Shown piece by piece: positions 29,336-38,762 of a stretch of 64,000 nucleotides of DNA. Under the pieces are notes generated by a model. The model was not told the origin of the DNA. It saw nothing but the letters and a program-made list of their open reading frames with translations, and did no database searches. Positions within the stretch are counted from its first letter, which is position 1. Each line of letters begins with the position of its first letter. The stretch lies in NCBI RefSeq assembly GCF_900128445.1, contig NZ_LT671417.1, positions 1,784,769-1,848,768 on the forward strand. The letters are read 5' to 3'. The stretch is from Thermophilibacter provencensis. GTDB taxonomy: Bacteria; Actinomycetota; Coriobacteriia; Coriobacteriales; Atopobiaceae. The translations under genes and the position numbers were made by a program.

Positions 29336-30702
29336 CGCAGGCCCCCACCGCCCTCGTCGGCAAGACGTACTGCGTCAGGACCTTCGGCTGCCAGATGAAC
29401 CTGCACGACTCCGAGCGCGTCGCCGGCCTGCTCGACGCCTGCGGCTGCATCTGCGTCGAGAGCCCCGACGACGCTGACATCGTCGTCTTCATGACCTGCT
29501 GCGTGCGCGAGAACGCCGACCAGCGCCTCTACGGCCAGGCCTCGGCCATGGTCTCGGCGCCGACGCCGCCCTCGGGCCGCCGCGTCGTCGCCATCGGCGG
29601 CTGCATCGCCCAGCGAGACGGCGAGCGCATCCGCGACCACATCGCCTGCGCCGACGTCGTCTTCGGCACGAGCGCGCTCGCCAGCCTCCCGGGGCTGCTC
29701 GAGGAGGCGTTTGCCGCGGACGGCCGCGCCGTCGAGGTCGACACGGCCGAGGAGGACCGGCCCTTCTCGACCGACCTGCCGAGCCGTCGCGAGAGCCCCT
29801 TCCACGCGTGGGTCCCCATCATGACCGGGTGCAACAACTTCTGCACCTACTGCATCGTCCCCTACGTGCGCGGCCGCGAGAAGAGCCGCACCATGGAGAG
29901 CGTCGTCGCCGAGGTCGAGCACCTCGTCGCAGACGGGGTCCGCGAGGTGACGCTGCTCGGCCAGAACGTCAACTCCTACGGGCGCAACCTCTATGGGGAG
30001 CCGCGCTTCGCCGAGCTCCTGCGCCGCGTCGCCGCGACGGGGGTCGAGCGCATCCGCTTCACATCCTCCAACCCCAAGGACCTCTCGGACGAGACCATCG
30101 CCGCCATGGCGGAGCTCCCGAGCGTCATGCCGCACCTGCACCTCGCCGTGCAGAGCGGCTCCACGCGCGTGCTGCGCGCGATGAACCGAAGCTACACGCG
30201 CGAGGAGTACCTGGCGCTCGTCGGGCGGCTGCGCGCCGCGATGCCGAACCTCGCCCTCTCGACCGACATCATCGTCGGTTTTCCCGGCGAGACCGAGGAG
30301 GACTTCCTCGACACGCTGTCGCTCGTCCGCGAGGCCGCGTTCTCGTCCGCCTACACGTTCATCTACTCCCCGCGGCCCGGCACGCCGGCCGCCAAGATCG
30401 CGGACGACACCCCGCGCGAGGTGATCCAGGACCGCTTCGACCGGCTCGCCGAGCTCGTCGCCCAGCAGGCGCACGACGCCAACCAGGCAGACCTCGGGAC
30501 GCTCGCGAGCGTGCTCGTCGAGGGCCCCTCCAAGCGCGACGACGGCATCCTCGTCGGGCACAGCGAGAAGAACCAGACCGTGCACTTCCCGGTCCCCGAG
30601 GGCGTCGACGCCGCCTCCCTCGTCGGCGCCATCGTCGACGTGCGCGTCGACGAGGCGCGCACGTGGTATCTGCGAGGGACCGTCGAGGGCGACCCGCGAT
30701 GA
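29332..30702 (+). CDS. miaB: tRNA-2-methylthio-N6-dimethylallyladenosine synthase MiaB
   Basis: The 456-residue enzyme has RTFGCQMNLHDSERV, the second and third N-terminal Cys in TCCVRENA and GGCIAQRDG, the radical-SAM motif CNNFCTYCIVPYVRGRE (about residue 165) and a C-terminal TRAM domain. It adds the methylthio group to i6A37 made by MiaA, whose gene follows with an ATGA overlap. The start is GTG 29332 overlapping the spoVS stop. Substrate assignment rests on the FGCQMN and PYVRG signatures and the miaA partner. Confidence 0.95.
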   Translation: MTQAPTALVGKTYCVRTFGCQMNLHDSERVAGLLDACGCICVESPDDADIVVFMTCCVRENADQRLYGQASAMVSAPTPPSGRRVVAIGGCIAQRDGERIRDHIACADVVFGTSALASLPGLLEEAFAADGRAVEVDTAEEDRPFSTDLPSRRESPFHAWVPIMTGCNNFCTYCIVPYVRGREKSRTMESVVAEVEHLVADGVREVTLLGQNVNSYGRNLYGEPRFAELLRRVAATGVERIRFTSSNPKDLSDETIAAMAELPSVMPHLHLAVQSGSTRVLRAMNRSYTREEYLALVGRLRAAMPNLALSTDIIVGFPGETEEDFLDTLSLVREAAFSSAYTFIYSPRPGTPAAKIADDTPREVIQDRFDRLAELVAQQAHDANQADLGTLASVLVEGPSKRDDGILVGHSEKNQTVHFPVPEGVDAASLVGAIVDVRVDEARTWYLRGTVEGDPR

Positions 30703-31643
30703 GCGCCCCGGGCCCCGTCGTCTGCGTCGTCGGGCCCACGGCCTCAGGCAAGAGCGCCGTCGCCGAGCTCGTCGCCGAGCGCCTCGGCGGGCCCGTCGTC
30801 TCCGTCGACGCGATGCAGGTGTACCGCGGCATGGACGTGGGCACCGCGAAGACGCCCGCGGCGGACCGGCGGGCGCCCCTGCTCATGGTCGACGTCGTCG
30901 ACCCTCTTGAGGACTACTCCGTCAGGCTCTTCCAGCGTGACGCCCGCGCGTGCGTCGACGACGCGCTGCGAAGGGGCGTCACCCCCGTGCTCGCGGGGGG
31001 CACGGGCCTCTACCTCGACGCCGTCATCGACGAGATGGAGTTCCCGTCCGGCGAGCGCGGGACGGCCTCGCGCGAGCGCTACGAGGCGCTCGCGGCCGAG
31101 CGGGGCGCGGATCGGCTCCACGCCCTGCTCGCGGAGCGCGACCCCGAGAGCGCCGCGCTCATCCACCCCAACAACGTCAGGCGCGTCGTCCGCGCGCTCG
31201 AGATGCTCGACGACGGCGTCTCCTACGCCCGCCACCACGAGGGCCTCCGCTGCCGCGCCCCCCACTACGACGCGCGCATCTGGGGCCTCACCATGTCGCG
31301 GGAGCGCCTCTACGCCCGCATCGACGAGCGCGTTGACCGCATGGTCTCGCAGGGGCTCGTTGAGGAGGTCGCGGGGCTCGCGAGGCGCGGCCTCACCCCT
31401 GGGACGACCGCCGGCCAGGCGATCGGCTACAAGGAGGTCCTCGCCGCGCTCGCCGGGGAGACGACGCTCGACGAGGCGGTGGAGCTCGTGAAGCTCCGGA
31501 GCCGGCGCTATGCCAAGCGCCAGCTTTCCTGGCTCAGGCGCGACGGACGCGTGCGATGGGTCGACCTCGACGAGGTCACGCCGGAGGGCGCCGCGCAGGC
31601 CATCGTCTCCGAGCTCGGGGGTGAGCCGCGTGCCTCGGTTTAG
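30699..31643 (+). CDS. miaA: tRNA dimethylallyltransferase MiaA
   Basis: A 314-residue protein with P-loop GPTASGKSAVAELVA, substrate motif SVDAMQVYRGMDVGTAK, GGTGLYLDAV and the tRNA-binding QAIGYKEVL and RYAKRQLSWLR segments. It transfers the dimethylallyl group to A37 of tRNAs reading UNN codons. It is coupled to miaB by a 4-base overlap and its 3' end overlaps the hflX start. Confidence 0.95.
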   Translation: MSAPGPVVCVVGPTASGKSAVAELVAERLGGPVVSVDAMQVYRGMDVGTAKTPAADRRAPLLMVDVVDPLEDYSVRLFQRDARACVDDALRRGVTPVLAGGTGLYLDAVIDEMEFPSGERGTASRERYEALAAERGADRLHALLAERDPESAALIHPNNVRRVVRALEMLDDGVSYARHHEGLRCRAPHYDARIWGLTMSRERLYARIDERVDRMVSQGLVEEVAGLARRGLTPGTTAGQAIGYKEVLAALAGETTLDEAVELVKLRSRRYAKRQLSWLRRDGRVRWVDLDEVTPEGAAQAIVSELGGEPRASV

Positions 31644-33024
31644 CCCGCTCTCGACGGCTCCCGTGCCGGAGCGCGCCATCCTCGTCGGCGTCGACCTCGG
31701 CAGGTCGGAGTGGTCCTGCGAGGAGTCCCTCGCCGAGCTCGCGCGCCTCGCCGAGACCGATGGCGCCGAGGTCGTCCACACCATGTACCAGCGGCTTGAC
31801 GCCCCCGTCCCGCGGACGTTCATCGGGCGCGGAAAGGTCGAGGAGCTGTGCTCTCTCGTCCGAGACCTCCGGGCTGACGTCGTCATCTTCGATGACGAGC
31901 TCACCCCCTCGCAGCAGGCAAACCTCGAGCGCGCGGTGGGGGAGCCCGTCAAGATCATCGACCGCACCGCGCTCATCCTCGACATCTTCGGCGTTCACGC
32001 CAGGACGCACGAGGGGCGTCTCCAGGTCCAGCTCGCCCAGCTCCAGTACGTCCTGCCGCGCCTTCGGGGCATGTGGAGCCACCTTGTGGGCGAGCAGACC
32101 AGGGGCGGCATCGGAAGCCGCTTCGGTCAGGGAGAGAGCCAGCTCGAGGTCGACCGCAGGCTCGTGAGGTCGCGCATCTCCACCCTTCGCCGCGAGCTCG
32201 AGCGGCTCGAGCGTCGCCGGGGCGTGCAGAGCAAGGCCCGCTGGGACTCCGGGGTCTGGCGGGTCGCCCTCGTCGGCTACACCAACGCCGGCAAGTCGAC
32301 CCTTCTGAACCTCCTCACGGGCGCGGACGTCTACGCGAAAGACGAGCTCTTCGCGACGCTCGACCCAACGACGCGGTCGCTCGTGCTCGACGAGGGGAGA
32401 AAGATCACCCTCACCGATACCGTCGGGTTCATCCAGAAGCTCCCGACGACGCTCGTCGAGTCCTTCAAGTCGACGCTCGCCGAGGTCCGCGCCGCCGACC
32501 TCGTCCTTCTTGTCGTCGACGCCTCGGACCCCCACCGCGAGCTCGAGATCGACGCTGTGCGCGCGGTGCTGGAGGACATCGACGCGTCCGGCGTCAGGAG
32601 CGTCGTCGTCCTCAACAAGTGCGACCTCCTCGACCAGGAGGGGCTGCGCGAGGCGCTGGCGGCCCACCCCGACGCCGTCGCCATCTCCGCCCGGACCGGC
32701 TGGGGCGCGCGGGGCCTGCTCTACAGGATCGCGCGGGAGGCGGCGGAGGGCAGCGTCACCATGAGCGTGCTCGTGCCCTACGACAAGGGCCTCCTCATGA
32801 AGATGGTCCACGAGCGGTGCCAGGTCATGCGCGAGAGCTACGTCCAGGGCGGCCTCATGGCCACCGTCAAGGCGGACGAGCGCATGGCGCGCACGCTCGC
32901 GCCCTATGAGGTGCTATCCGACGGCGAGCTCGAGGGCTTCGCAGAGAGCGAGAAGGACGGGCTGGTGGACGACGTAGACGACCAGGGCGTGCCGTCCGAC
33001 GAAGTTGAGCGGGGCGACGCGTAG
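31630..33024 (+). CDS. hflX: Ribosome-associated GTPase HflX
   Basis: The 464-residue protein has the HflX N-terminal domain (RTFIGRGKVEEL, DRTALILDIFGVHARTHEGRLQVQLAQL), a coiled coil, and a GTPase domain with GYTNAGKSTLLN (about residue 215), DTVGFIQKLP and NKCD. It splits stalled or hibernating ribosomes. I prefer GTG 31630 because GGGGGTGA stands just before it; GTG 31621 is possible. The last 40 residues are an acidic extension, and the final 111 bases overlap the convergent acyltransferase gene on the other strand. Confidence 0.93.
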   Translation: MPRFSPLSTAPVPERAILVGVDLGRSEWSCEESLAELARLAETDGAEVVHTMYQRLDAPVPRTFIGRGKVEELCSLVRDLRADVVIFDDELTPSQQANLERAVGEPVKIIDRTALILDIFGVHARTHEGRLQVQLAQLQYVLPRLRGMWSHLVGEQTRGGIGSRFGQGESQLEVDRRLVRSRISTLRRELERLERRRGVQSKARWDSGVWRVALVGYTNAGKSTLLNLLTGADVYAKDELFATLDPTTRSLVLDEGRKITLTDTVGFIQKLPTTLVESFKSTLAEVRAADLVLLVVDASDPHRELEIDAVRAVLEDIDASGVRSVVVLNKCDLLDQEGLREALAAHPDAVAISARTGWGARGLLYRIAREAAEGSVTMSVLVPYDKGLLMKMVHERCQVMRESYVQGGLMATVKADERMARTLAPYEVLSDGELEGFAESEKDGLVDDVDDQGVPSDEVERGDA

Positions 33025-33675
33025 GCGGCGGGCCCAGCCGGGGTAGCCGCGCTCTGCCCAGGACGACCCCATGGCTACCCCGGCGAGGTAGAGCATGAGG
33101 TAGGGGAGGAGCGGGTAGTAGTCCCCCGAGGAGAAGGTGGGGCCGGGCAGCCCCAGCCAGGAGAGCCACTCGGTCCCGTAGGCCCCTTCGGGCAGGATGA
33201 CGCTCACGGGCCCGATGCCGACCGAGCCCCGCGGAAGGTCGAGCAGCGCGACGAAGGCGACGGCGAGGGCGGCCGCGGCGACGGGCCCGCGCGGGACGAG
33301 GCCGCCCGCCGCGAGCGCCCAGGTGACGAGCGTGCAGGCGGCCATGCAGTAGATGATGCCGAACGATATGGGCGTGTCGACCGACGCGACGCTCGTCACG
33401 ACGAAGATGGCGAGCGCGACGGCCGCATATTGCGCGCCCCTCCTCAGGTTGCTCCTCGAGAGCGGGAACATGCAGCCCGCGACGAAGACGAAGGTCCACG
33501 AAATGCTCGCCCTCCAGGCATCTTGGAGGGGAGGGGCAAACCACCCGAGGTCGAAGCCGTAGATGAAGCGCAGGTCATAGCAGAGGTGAAAGAGGACCAT
33601 CGAAATGACGGAGAGGCCGCGCACCGCGTCGAAGACCCCGATGCGACCGCCCTCCGGCCTGCCCGAGCCGCCCAC
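32914..33675 (-). CDS. HGSNAT/DUF1624-type membrane acyltransferase
   Basis: A 253-residue membrane protein with about seven helices. GVFDAVRGLSVISMVLFHLCYDL at the N-terminus, SWTFVFVAGCMFPLS, and GRHALVVYVVHQPVL near the C-terminus are the marks of the heparan-alpha-glucosaminide N-acetyltransferase-like family (DUF1624). Bacterial members probably transfer acyl groups to periplasmic or cell-surface sugars. It starts at GTG 33675 directly after the lexA stop codon and may be co-transcribed with lexA. Its 3' end overlaps hflX by 111 bases in antisense. Confidence 0.8.
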   Translation of the reverse strand: MGGSGRPEGGRIGVFDAVRGLSVISMVLFHLCYDLRFIYGFDLGWFAPPLQDAWRASISWTFVFVAGCMFPLSRSNLRRGAQYAAVALAIFVVTSVASVDTPISFGIIYCMAACTLVTWALAAGGLVPRGPVAAAALAVAFVALLDLPRGSVGIGPVSVILPEGAYGTEWLSWLGLPGPTFSSGDYYPLLPYLMLYLAGVAMGSSWAERGYPGWARRLRVAPLNFVGRHALVVYVVHQPVLLALCEALELAVG

Positions 33676-34332
33676 CTACGAGATGGAGCGGATGAGGGCC
33701 GTCACCCTGCCGAGGATGACGGGATCATCGACGTAGATCGGGTCCATGCTGTCGTTTTCCGGCTGCAGCCGCACGCGGTCGCGCTCGCGGTAGAAGGTCT
33801 TCACCGTGGCGGAGTCGTCTATGAGGGCGACGACGATCTCCCCGTTGTGCGCGTCGCGCTGCTCCTTCACGACGATGTAGTCGCCGTCGAAGATGCCCGC
33901 GTTGATCATGGACTCCCCGCGCACGCGCAGGATGAAGGAGCTCGCGTCACCGACGATCGAGGTGGGGAGGGTGAGCGTCTCCTCGACGTTCTGCTCCGCG
34001 AGGATGGGCGTCCCGGCCGCGACGCGCCCGACGAGCGGCAGCGAGATGAGATTGCGGTCGACATCCTGGGAGACGCTCGCCTGCGGGGCCTGGTCGTCCG
34101 CGGAGGACGCCTGCTTGTCCACGACCTCGATCGTGCGCGGCTTCTTGGAGTCCCGGCGGATGAGCCCGTGCTCCTCGAGCACCTTGAGGTGCATGTGGAC
34201 CGTCGAGGGCGAGGCGAGGCCGACGGCGGCACCGATCTCGCGCACCGAGGGCGGATAGCCGTGCTCGGTCGAGTAGGTGCGGATGAAGTCGTAGATGGCG
34301 AGCTGACGCTTGCCGAGCTTTCCACGTGCCAT
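33676..34332 (-). CDS. lexA: SOS repressor LexA
   Basis: A 218-residue protein with an N-terminal winged helix (YPPSVREIGAAVGLASPSTVHMHL), the Ala-Gly cleavage site in GRVAAGTPI (about residue 104), the catalytic Ser in RGESMINAGI (about 140) and the Lys in ATVKTFYR (about 177). ATG 34332 follows AAGGAGG. Two LexA-like boxes lie in the shared upstream region, so autoregulation is likely. The lexA, LysM protein, nrdR arrangement is shared with corynebacteria and mycobacteria. Confidence 0.97.
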   Translation of the reverse strand: MARGKLGKRQLAIYDFIRTYSTEHGYPPSVREIGAAVGLASPSTVHMHLKVLEEHGLIRRDSKKPRTIEVVDKQASSADDQAPQASVSQDVDRNLISLPLVGRVAAGTPILAEQNVEETLTLPTSIVGDASSFILRVRGESMINAGIFDGDYIVVKEQRDAHNGEIVVALIDDSATVKTFYRERDRVRLQPENDSMDPIYVDDPVILGRVTALIRSIS

Positions 34333-34385
34333 GTTGTGCCTCCTTGTCCTCCGTCACCCCATCATATCTGATTTCCGGAAATTCG

Positions 34386-34436
34386 CAAACATTTGTTCGT
34401 CAAATCTCTTGACACGAACAATTGTACCACCATAAT
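34386..34436. promoter_or_regulatory. Divergent SOS control region: two LexA-like boxes and a promoter
   Basis: CAAACATTTGTTCG (34386-34399) differs from CGAAC-N4-GTTCG at one base, and CGAACAATTGTACC (34415-34428) at two. On the plus strand TTGACA (34409-34414) and CATAAT (34431-34436), 16 bases apart, form a promoter for the LysM gene, and the second box fills its spacer. The region is strikingly AT-rich compared with its surroundings. The lexA promoter itself is less clear. Confidence 0.7.
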
Positions 34437-34528
34437 TGAGTACAGACGTTCCAGTAATTCCGAAGGGCCGATTATTGTCCGGCCCGTCCGATATAACCGT
34501 CCCAGCACACAGAACGAGAGGGGACACC

Positions 34529-34966
34529 ATGAGCCGCAACGCCTGCACCGCCGTCTACGCCTTCGAGGGCACCGCCGCACTCGCCGCGCGCCCCGCGCGC
34601 CGCCTCACCCTGGTCGAGGGCGGCCTCAACCGCAAGGGCGCTGCGCCCGCGCCCCGCACGGGACGCCTTGACGCGCTTCAGCTCGTCTTCGCCATCCTCG
34701 CGGGCGTCGCCGTCGTGGCCGCCATCGTGCTCGCGTCCGCCCTCTCCGACCTCGCCATCTCCTCCTCTCGCGCCCGGGCCCTCGAGGACGTCGCCACGAC
34801 GACCGTCACGGTCTCGGAGGGCGACTCCCTCTGGGGCATCGCGGCCGAGCGCCCCGTCGAGGGCGTCGAGACCACCGACCTCGTGCGCTGGATCGCCGAC
34901 GCCAACGCCCTCGATGGCGCCTCGCTGCGGCCCGGCCAGTCCCTCGTGGTCCCCGCGAGGGGATAG
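34529..34966 (+). CDS. LysM membrane protein, likely SOS cell-division suppressor (YneA/DivS-like)
   Basis: A 145-residue protein with an N-terminal cytoplasmic tail, one membrane helix (about residues 50-72, FAILAGVAVVAAIVLASAL) and a C-terminal LysM domain (VTVSEGDSLWGIAAE to GQSLVVPARG) placed outside. YneA of Bacillus and DivS of Corynebacterium have the same design, lie divergent from lexA, and delay division during SOS. The LexA box in its promoter and nrdR next door support this. Sequence similarity of the soluble part alone would not prove it. GAGAGGGG precedes ATG 34529. Confidence 0.8.
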   Translation: MSRNACTAVYAFEGTAALAARPARRLTLVEGGLNRKGAAPAPRTGRLDALQLVFAILAGVAVVAAIVLASALSDLAISSSRARALEDVATTTVTVSEGDSLWGIAAERPVEGVETTDLVRWIADANALDGASLRPGQSLVVPARG

Positions 34967-35064
34967 GGGGCCTTCCTTTCCATCGCATTTCAAGACGCCC
35001 CGACCCCGGCATCTTTGTGCATTTTGTGATAACTTCACTAGGTGCCGTTTGCCGAGGAGGTTAG

Positions 35065-35514
35065 ATGCGCTGTCCCAAATGCGGTTGCGAGGAGTCGAAG
35101 GTCGTCGACTCGAGGCCCTCGGAGAGCAATGACGCCATCAGGCGCCGCCGAGAGTGCACGAGCTGCGGGTTCAGGTTCACCACGTACGAGCGCTGCGAGG
35201 AGGTCCCGCTCCTGGTCGTCAAGCGCGACGGCCATAAGGAGCCCTTCGACCGCCAGAAGCTCATGCGCGGCCTCCTCACGGCCACGGTGAAGCGCGACGT
35301 CCCCATGAGCGCCCTCACGGGGCTCATCGACAACATCGAGTCCACGCTCCGCGACTCCGGCAAGACGGAGGTCACCTCGGCTGACCTCGGCAGCATGGTG
35401 CTCAAGCGCCTCGTCTCCGTCGACAAGGTCGCCTACGTCCGCTTCGCCTCCGTGTATCGCGACTTCAAGGACGTCGACGAGTTCAGCGAGGAGCTGAGGA
35501 GCCTTAATGACTGA
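35065..35514 (+). CDS. nrdR: Transcriptional repressor NrdR
   Basis: A 149-residue protein with the zinc ribbon [18 protein letters not shown] and [17 protein letters not shown], then an ATP-cone ([20 protein letters not shown]). It represses ribonucleotide reductase genes according to dATP/ATP level. GAGGAGG precedes ATG 35065. It overlaps dut by eight bases, coupling dNTP control with dUTP removal. Confidence 0.96.
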   Translation: MRCPKCGCEESKVVDSRPSESNDAIRRRRECTSCGFRFTTYERCEEVPLLVVKRDGHKEPFDRQKLMRGLLTATVKRDVPMSALTGLIDNIESTLRDSGKTEVTSADLGSMVLKRLVSVDKVAYVRFASVYRDFKDVDEFSEELRSLND

Positions 35515-35953
35515 CGACAGGATCGACCTTCCCATCAAGCGGCTCGACCCCACGGTCGAGCTCCCGACCTACGCCTACGAGGGGGACGCCGGCCTCGACC
35601 TCAGGGCAAACGAGGACGTGACGCTCGCCCCGCACGAGCGCCGGCTCGTCTCGACGGGCCTGGCCGTCGCCATCCCGGAGGGCTACGCGGGCTTCGTGCA
35701 GCCCAGAAGCGGCCTCGCGCTGCGCGAGGGCCTCTCGATGGCGAACACGCCCGGCCTCATCGACGCCCACTACCGCGGCGAGCTCAAGGTCTGCGCCGTC
35801 AACCTCGACGACCGCGAGCCCATACGCATCGAGCGCGGCGAGCGCATCGCGCAGCTCGTCATCCAGCGCGTCCCCGTCGTCCGCCTCGTCGAGGTCGACG
35901 AGCTCGACGAGACGGACCGCGGAGCCGGCGGCTTCGGCTCGAGCGGCGTCTAG
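35507..35953 (+). CDS. dut: Deoxyuridine triphosphatase (dUTPase)
   Basis: A 148-residue protein with all five trimeric dUTPase motifs: [32 protein letters not shown] and [10 protein letters not shown] (C-terminal P-loop-like tail). It hydrolyses dUTP to dUMP and keeps uracil out of DNA. The start overlaps nrdR. Confidence 0.96.
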   Translation: MTDDRIDLPIKRLDPTVELPTYAYEGDAGLDLRANEDVTLAPHERRLVSTGLAVAIPEGYAGFVQPRSGLALREGLSMANTPGLIDAHYRGELKVCAVNLDDREPIRIERGERIAQLVIQRVPVVRLVEVDELDETDRGAGGFGSSGV

Positions 35954-36034
35954 CGCTCCTCGCATCAGGTTCCCCCGCCGCCGGAGCGGCGTCCGAACGC
36001 AGTGTACGTGTCACAACGGAAAGGGATGCATTTC

Positions 36035-37348
36035 ATGGAAAAGTTCTTCAAGGCCCAGCAGAGGGGGTCGAGCGTCGGACAGGAGCTTCGCGCCGGCCTG
36101 ACGACGTTCCTCGCGATGGCGTACATCATCGCGGTGAACCCCTCGCTGCTCACCCAGGCGGGCATTCCCGCGACGGCCGCCGTCACCGCCACCTGCGTCG
36201 GCGCCGGCATCATGACGATCTGCATGGGCCTGTTCTCCAACCGCCCGCTCGCCTGCGCCTCCGGCATGGGCGTCAACGCCGTCTTCGCCTTCAGCCTGAC
36301 CGCCATCGCGGGCGGCGACTGGCACGCCGCGAGCGCCGTCATCTTCGTCGAGGGCGTCGCGATCCTCATCCTGGTCCTCTGCGGCCTGCGCGAGGCCATC
36401 ATGGACGCGATCCCCGTGTCCCTGCGTCACGCGATCTCCGTCGGCCTCGGCCTGTTCATCGCGATGATCGGCCTCAAGGACGGCGGCATCATCGTCGCCG
36501 ACGAGTCCACGATGGTCGCCCTCGGCGACGTCTTCAGCCCGACCTTCCTCGTCGGCCTCATCTCCATCATCGCGACGATCGTGCTGTACGCGATGAACGT
36601 CAAGGGCTCGCTGCTGCTTGGCATCATCGTCGCCGTCGTCGCCGGCATCCCCCTCGGCGTCACGCAGCTCCCCGCCGGCATCGTGTCCGGCCTTGACTTC
36701 TCCTCCTTCGGCGCGCCGTTCCTCGCCGACGAGTCCGGCGTGATGGGCATCGCCAAGGTCGTCACCAACCCCACGCTGCTCGTCTTCGCGTTCTCCCTCA
36801 TGATGTCCGACTTCTTCGACACCATGGGAACCGCGATGGCCGTGGCCAAGCAGGGCGAGTTCCTCGAGCCCGACGGCCGCGTCCAGAACATCAGGGAGAT
36901 CCTGATCGTCGACTCCGCCGCAGCGGCGGTGGGCGGCCTGACCGGCGCCTCCTCGATCACCACGTTCGTCGAGTCCGCCTCCGGCGCTGCCGACGGCGGC
37001 CGCACCGGCCTCACCTCCGTCACGGCCGGCGTCCTGTTCATCGTCGCCGCGTTCTTCTCGCCGCTCATCTCCATCGTCAACTCCGCCACCACCTGCGGCG
37101 CCCTCGTGTTCGTCGGCTTCCTCATGATGAGCGAGGTCGCGGAGATCGACTGGTCCGACCTCCTCGAGGGCCTGCCCGCCTTCCTGATCGTGGCCGGCGT
37201 CCCGATGACCTACTCGATCTCCAACGGCATCGGCTTCGGCTTCATCGCGTATGTGATCGTCGCCGCCGTCACCGGCCAGATCAAGAAGGTCAAGCCGCTC
37301 ATGTGGGTCGCGGCCCTCGCCTTCCTCGTCTACTTCCTCGTCGTCTAG
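36035..37348 (+). CDS. NCS2 family purine permease (AzgA/guanine-hypoxanthine type)
   Basis: A 437-residue protein with 12 or more helices. AGLTTFLAMAYIIAVNPSLL at the N-terminus, FFDTMGTAMAVAKQ and GLTGASSITTFVESASGAADGGRTGLTSV are typical of the AzgA subfamily of nucleobase permeases, proton symporters for hypoxanthine, guanine or adenine. ATG 36035 has GGAAAGGG nine bases upstream. A strong hairpin separates it from a second NCS2 permease; apt nearby would use imported adenine. Confidence 0.88.
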   Translation: MEKFFKAQQRGSSVGQELRAGLTTFLAMAYIIAVNPSLLTQAGIPATAAVTATCVGAGIMTICMGLFSNRPLACASGMGVNAVFAFSLTAIAGGDWHAASAVIFVEGVAILILVLCGLREAIMDAIPVSLRHAISVGLGLFIAMIGLKDGGIIVADESTMVALGDVFSPTFLVGLISIIATIVLYAMNVKGSLLLGIIVAVVAGIPLGVTQLPAGIVSGLDFSSFGAPFLADESGVMGIAKVVTNPTLLVFAFSLMMSDFFDTMGTAMAVAKQGEFLEPDGRVQNIREILIVDSAAAAVGGLTGASSITTFVESASGAADGGRTGLTSVTAGVLFIVAAFFSPLISIVNSATTCGALVFVGFLMMSEVAEIDWSDLLEGLPAFLIVAGVPMTYSISNGIGFGFIAYVIVAAVTGQIKKVKPLMWVAALAFLVYFLVV

Positions 37349-37363
37349 CGCGAGGCGCCCCTC

Positions 37364-37392
37364 GCGGGCCCGGGCACGGCGCCCGGGCCCGC
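37364..37392 (+). terminator. Terminator between the two NCS2 permease genes
   Basis: GCGGGCCCGGGC (37364-37375) pairs perfectly with GCCCGGGCCCGC (37381-37392) and is followed by TTTCTTG. A classical intrinsic terminator. Confidence 0.8.
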
Positions 37393-37424
37393 TTTCTTGT
37401 ACGCATGTCCCGAAGGGAGGTCTC

Positions 37425-38699
37425 ATGAGCTCTCATGAGCGTGAGGTCATCGGCGTTGACGACCGCGTCTCGGTCGGCCGCGCCATTCCGCTCGGCATCC
37501 AGCACATGATGTCGATGTTCGGCTCGACGGTGCTCGTCCCGGTCCTTACCGGGCTCGACCCCAACGTCGCCATCATGTGCTCGGGCATCGGAACGATCTG
37601 CTACCTGCTGGTGACCGGCAACAAGATTCCGAGCTACCTCGGCAGCTCGTTTGCCTTCATCAGCCCCATCCTCGCCGTCGGCGCGACCCAGGGCCTTGAC
37701 GCGGCCATGTCCGGCGTCATCGTCGCCGGCATGGTGTTTCTCGCCGTCGCGGGCATCATCCGCCTCGTGGGCACGGGCTGGCTCGACCGGTTCCTGCCGC
37801 CCGTCCTCGTCGCGTCGGTGATGGTCGTCATCGGCGTCGGCCTCTCCGCCACGGCGGCCGACATGGCCTTCATGACCGACCTTTCGGACGGCACGTCCGC
37901 GTTCTACGGCGTCGGCGCCATCGTCGCCGCCGTGACGCTGGTCGCCGCCGTCGTCTTCTCGAGCATGGGCGGCATGTTCGGTACCATTCCCGTCCTTCTC
38001 GCCATCATCGTCGGGTATCTCGTCTCCATCCCGTTCGGCCTCGTCGACTTCTCGTCCGTCGCGGACGCCGCCTGGATCGGCCTGCCGAGCATCTCGGCGC
38101 CGCGCTTCGACTGGGGCGCGGTCGCGCTCATCGCCCCGGTCGCCGTCGTCGTGGTCATCGAGCACATCGGGCACCTGCTCGCGGTCGGCGAGATCGTGGG
38201 CAAGGACTACCGCTCCATGCTTCCGCGCTCGCTCGCCGGCGACGGCATCTCCACGATGATCTCCGGCTTCCTCGGCGGCCCCCCGACGACCACCTATGCG
38301 GAGAACATCGGCGTCATGAGCGTGACCCGGGTCTACTCAACGCAGATCTTCTGGTACGCGGGCGGCTTCGCCCTCGTCATCGGCGGCTTCTGCCCCAAGC
38401 TCGCGGCGCTCATCCAGTCGATCCCAAGCCCGGTCATGGGCGGCGTGTCGCTCCTGCTCTTCGGCCTCATCGCGTCGAACGGCCTGCGCATGCTCGTCTC
38501 GAACCGCGTTGACTTCGACGTCAACCGAAACCTCATGATCGCTTCGGTCGTCATCATCCTGGGCGTCGGCATGGAGACCTCCGGCATCGCCATCCCCATC
38601 GGCGACTACACGCTCCCCGGCATGGCCACCTCGGCGCTGGCGGGCATCCTGCTCAACCTCATCCTTCCCGGCCGCCCCTCCGCCGAGGCGGGCGACTAG
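37425..38699 (+). CDS. uraA: Uracil permease (NCS2 family)
   Basis: A 424-residue, multi-helix protein. IPLGIQHMMSMFGSTVLVPVLTG, VVVVIEHIGHLLAVGEIVGKD (with the transport-critical Glu) and FLGGPPTTTYAENIGVM are UraA/PyrP landmarks. It imports uracil with protons. It has its own ribosome binding site (GAAGGGAGG) and a terminator on each side. A xanthine or broader pyrimidine substrate is less likely given the TTTYAEN motif. Confidence 0.88.
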   Translation: MSSHEREVIGVDDRVSVGRAIPLGIQHMMSMFGSTVLVPVLTGLDPNVAIMCSGIGTICYLLVTGNKIPSYLGSSFAFISPILAVGATQGLDAAMSGVIVAGMVFLAVAGIIRLVGTGWLDRFLPPVLVASVMVVIGVGLSATAADMAFMTDLSDGTSAFYGVGAIVAAVTLVAAVVFSSMGGMFGTIPVLLAIIVGYLVSIPFGLVDFSSVADAAWIGLPSISAPRFDWGAVALIAPVAVVVVIEHIGHLLAVGEIVGKDYRSMLPRSLAGDGISTMISGFLGGPPTTTYAENIGVMSVTRVYSTQIFWYAGGFALVIGGFCPKLAALIQSIPSPVMGGVSLLLFGLIASNGLRMLVSNRVDFDVNRNLMIASVVIILGVGMETSGIAIPIGDYTLPGMATSALAGILLNLILPGRPSAEAGD

Positions 38700-38727
38700 C
38701 GCGAGCCGCGCGTCATGGCTCTTCGAC

Positions 38728-38762
38728 GAGAGGGTGGCCCGATATATGTGGGCCACCCTCTC
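38728..38762 (+). terminator. Terminator after uraA
   Basis: GAGAGGGTGGCCC (38728-38740) pairs perfectly with GGGCCACCCTCTC (38750-38762), nine-base loop, followed by TCATTT. Confidence 0.8.

Noticed and set aside
35954-36034. Purine riboswitch before the purine permease
   Set aside because: Only 81 bases separate dut from the permease start, and no conserved riboswitch core or three-way junction can be drawn.
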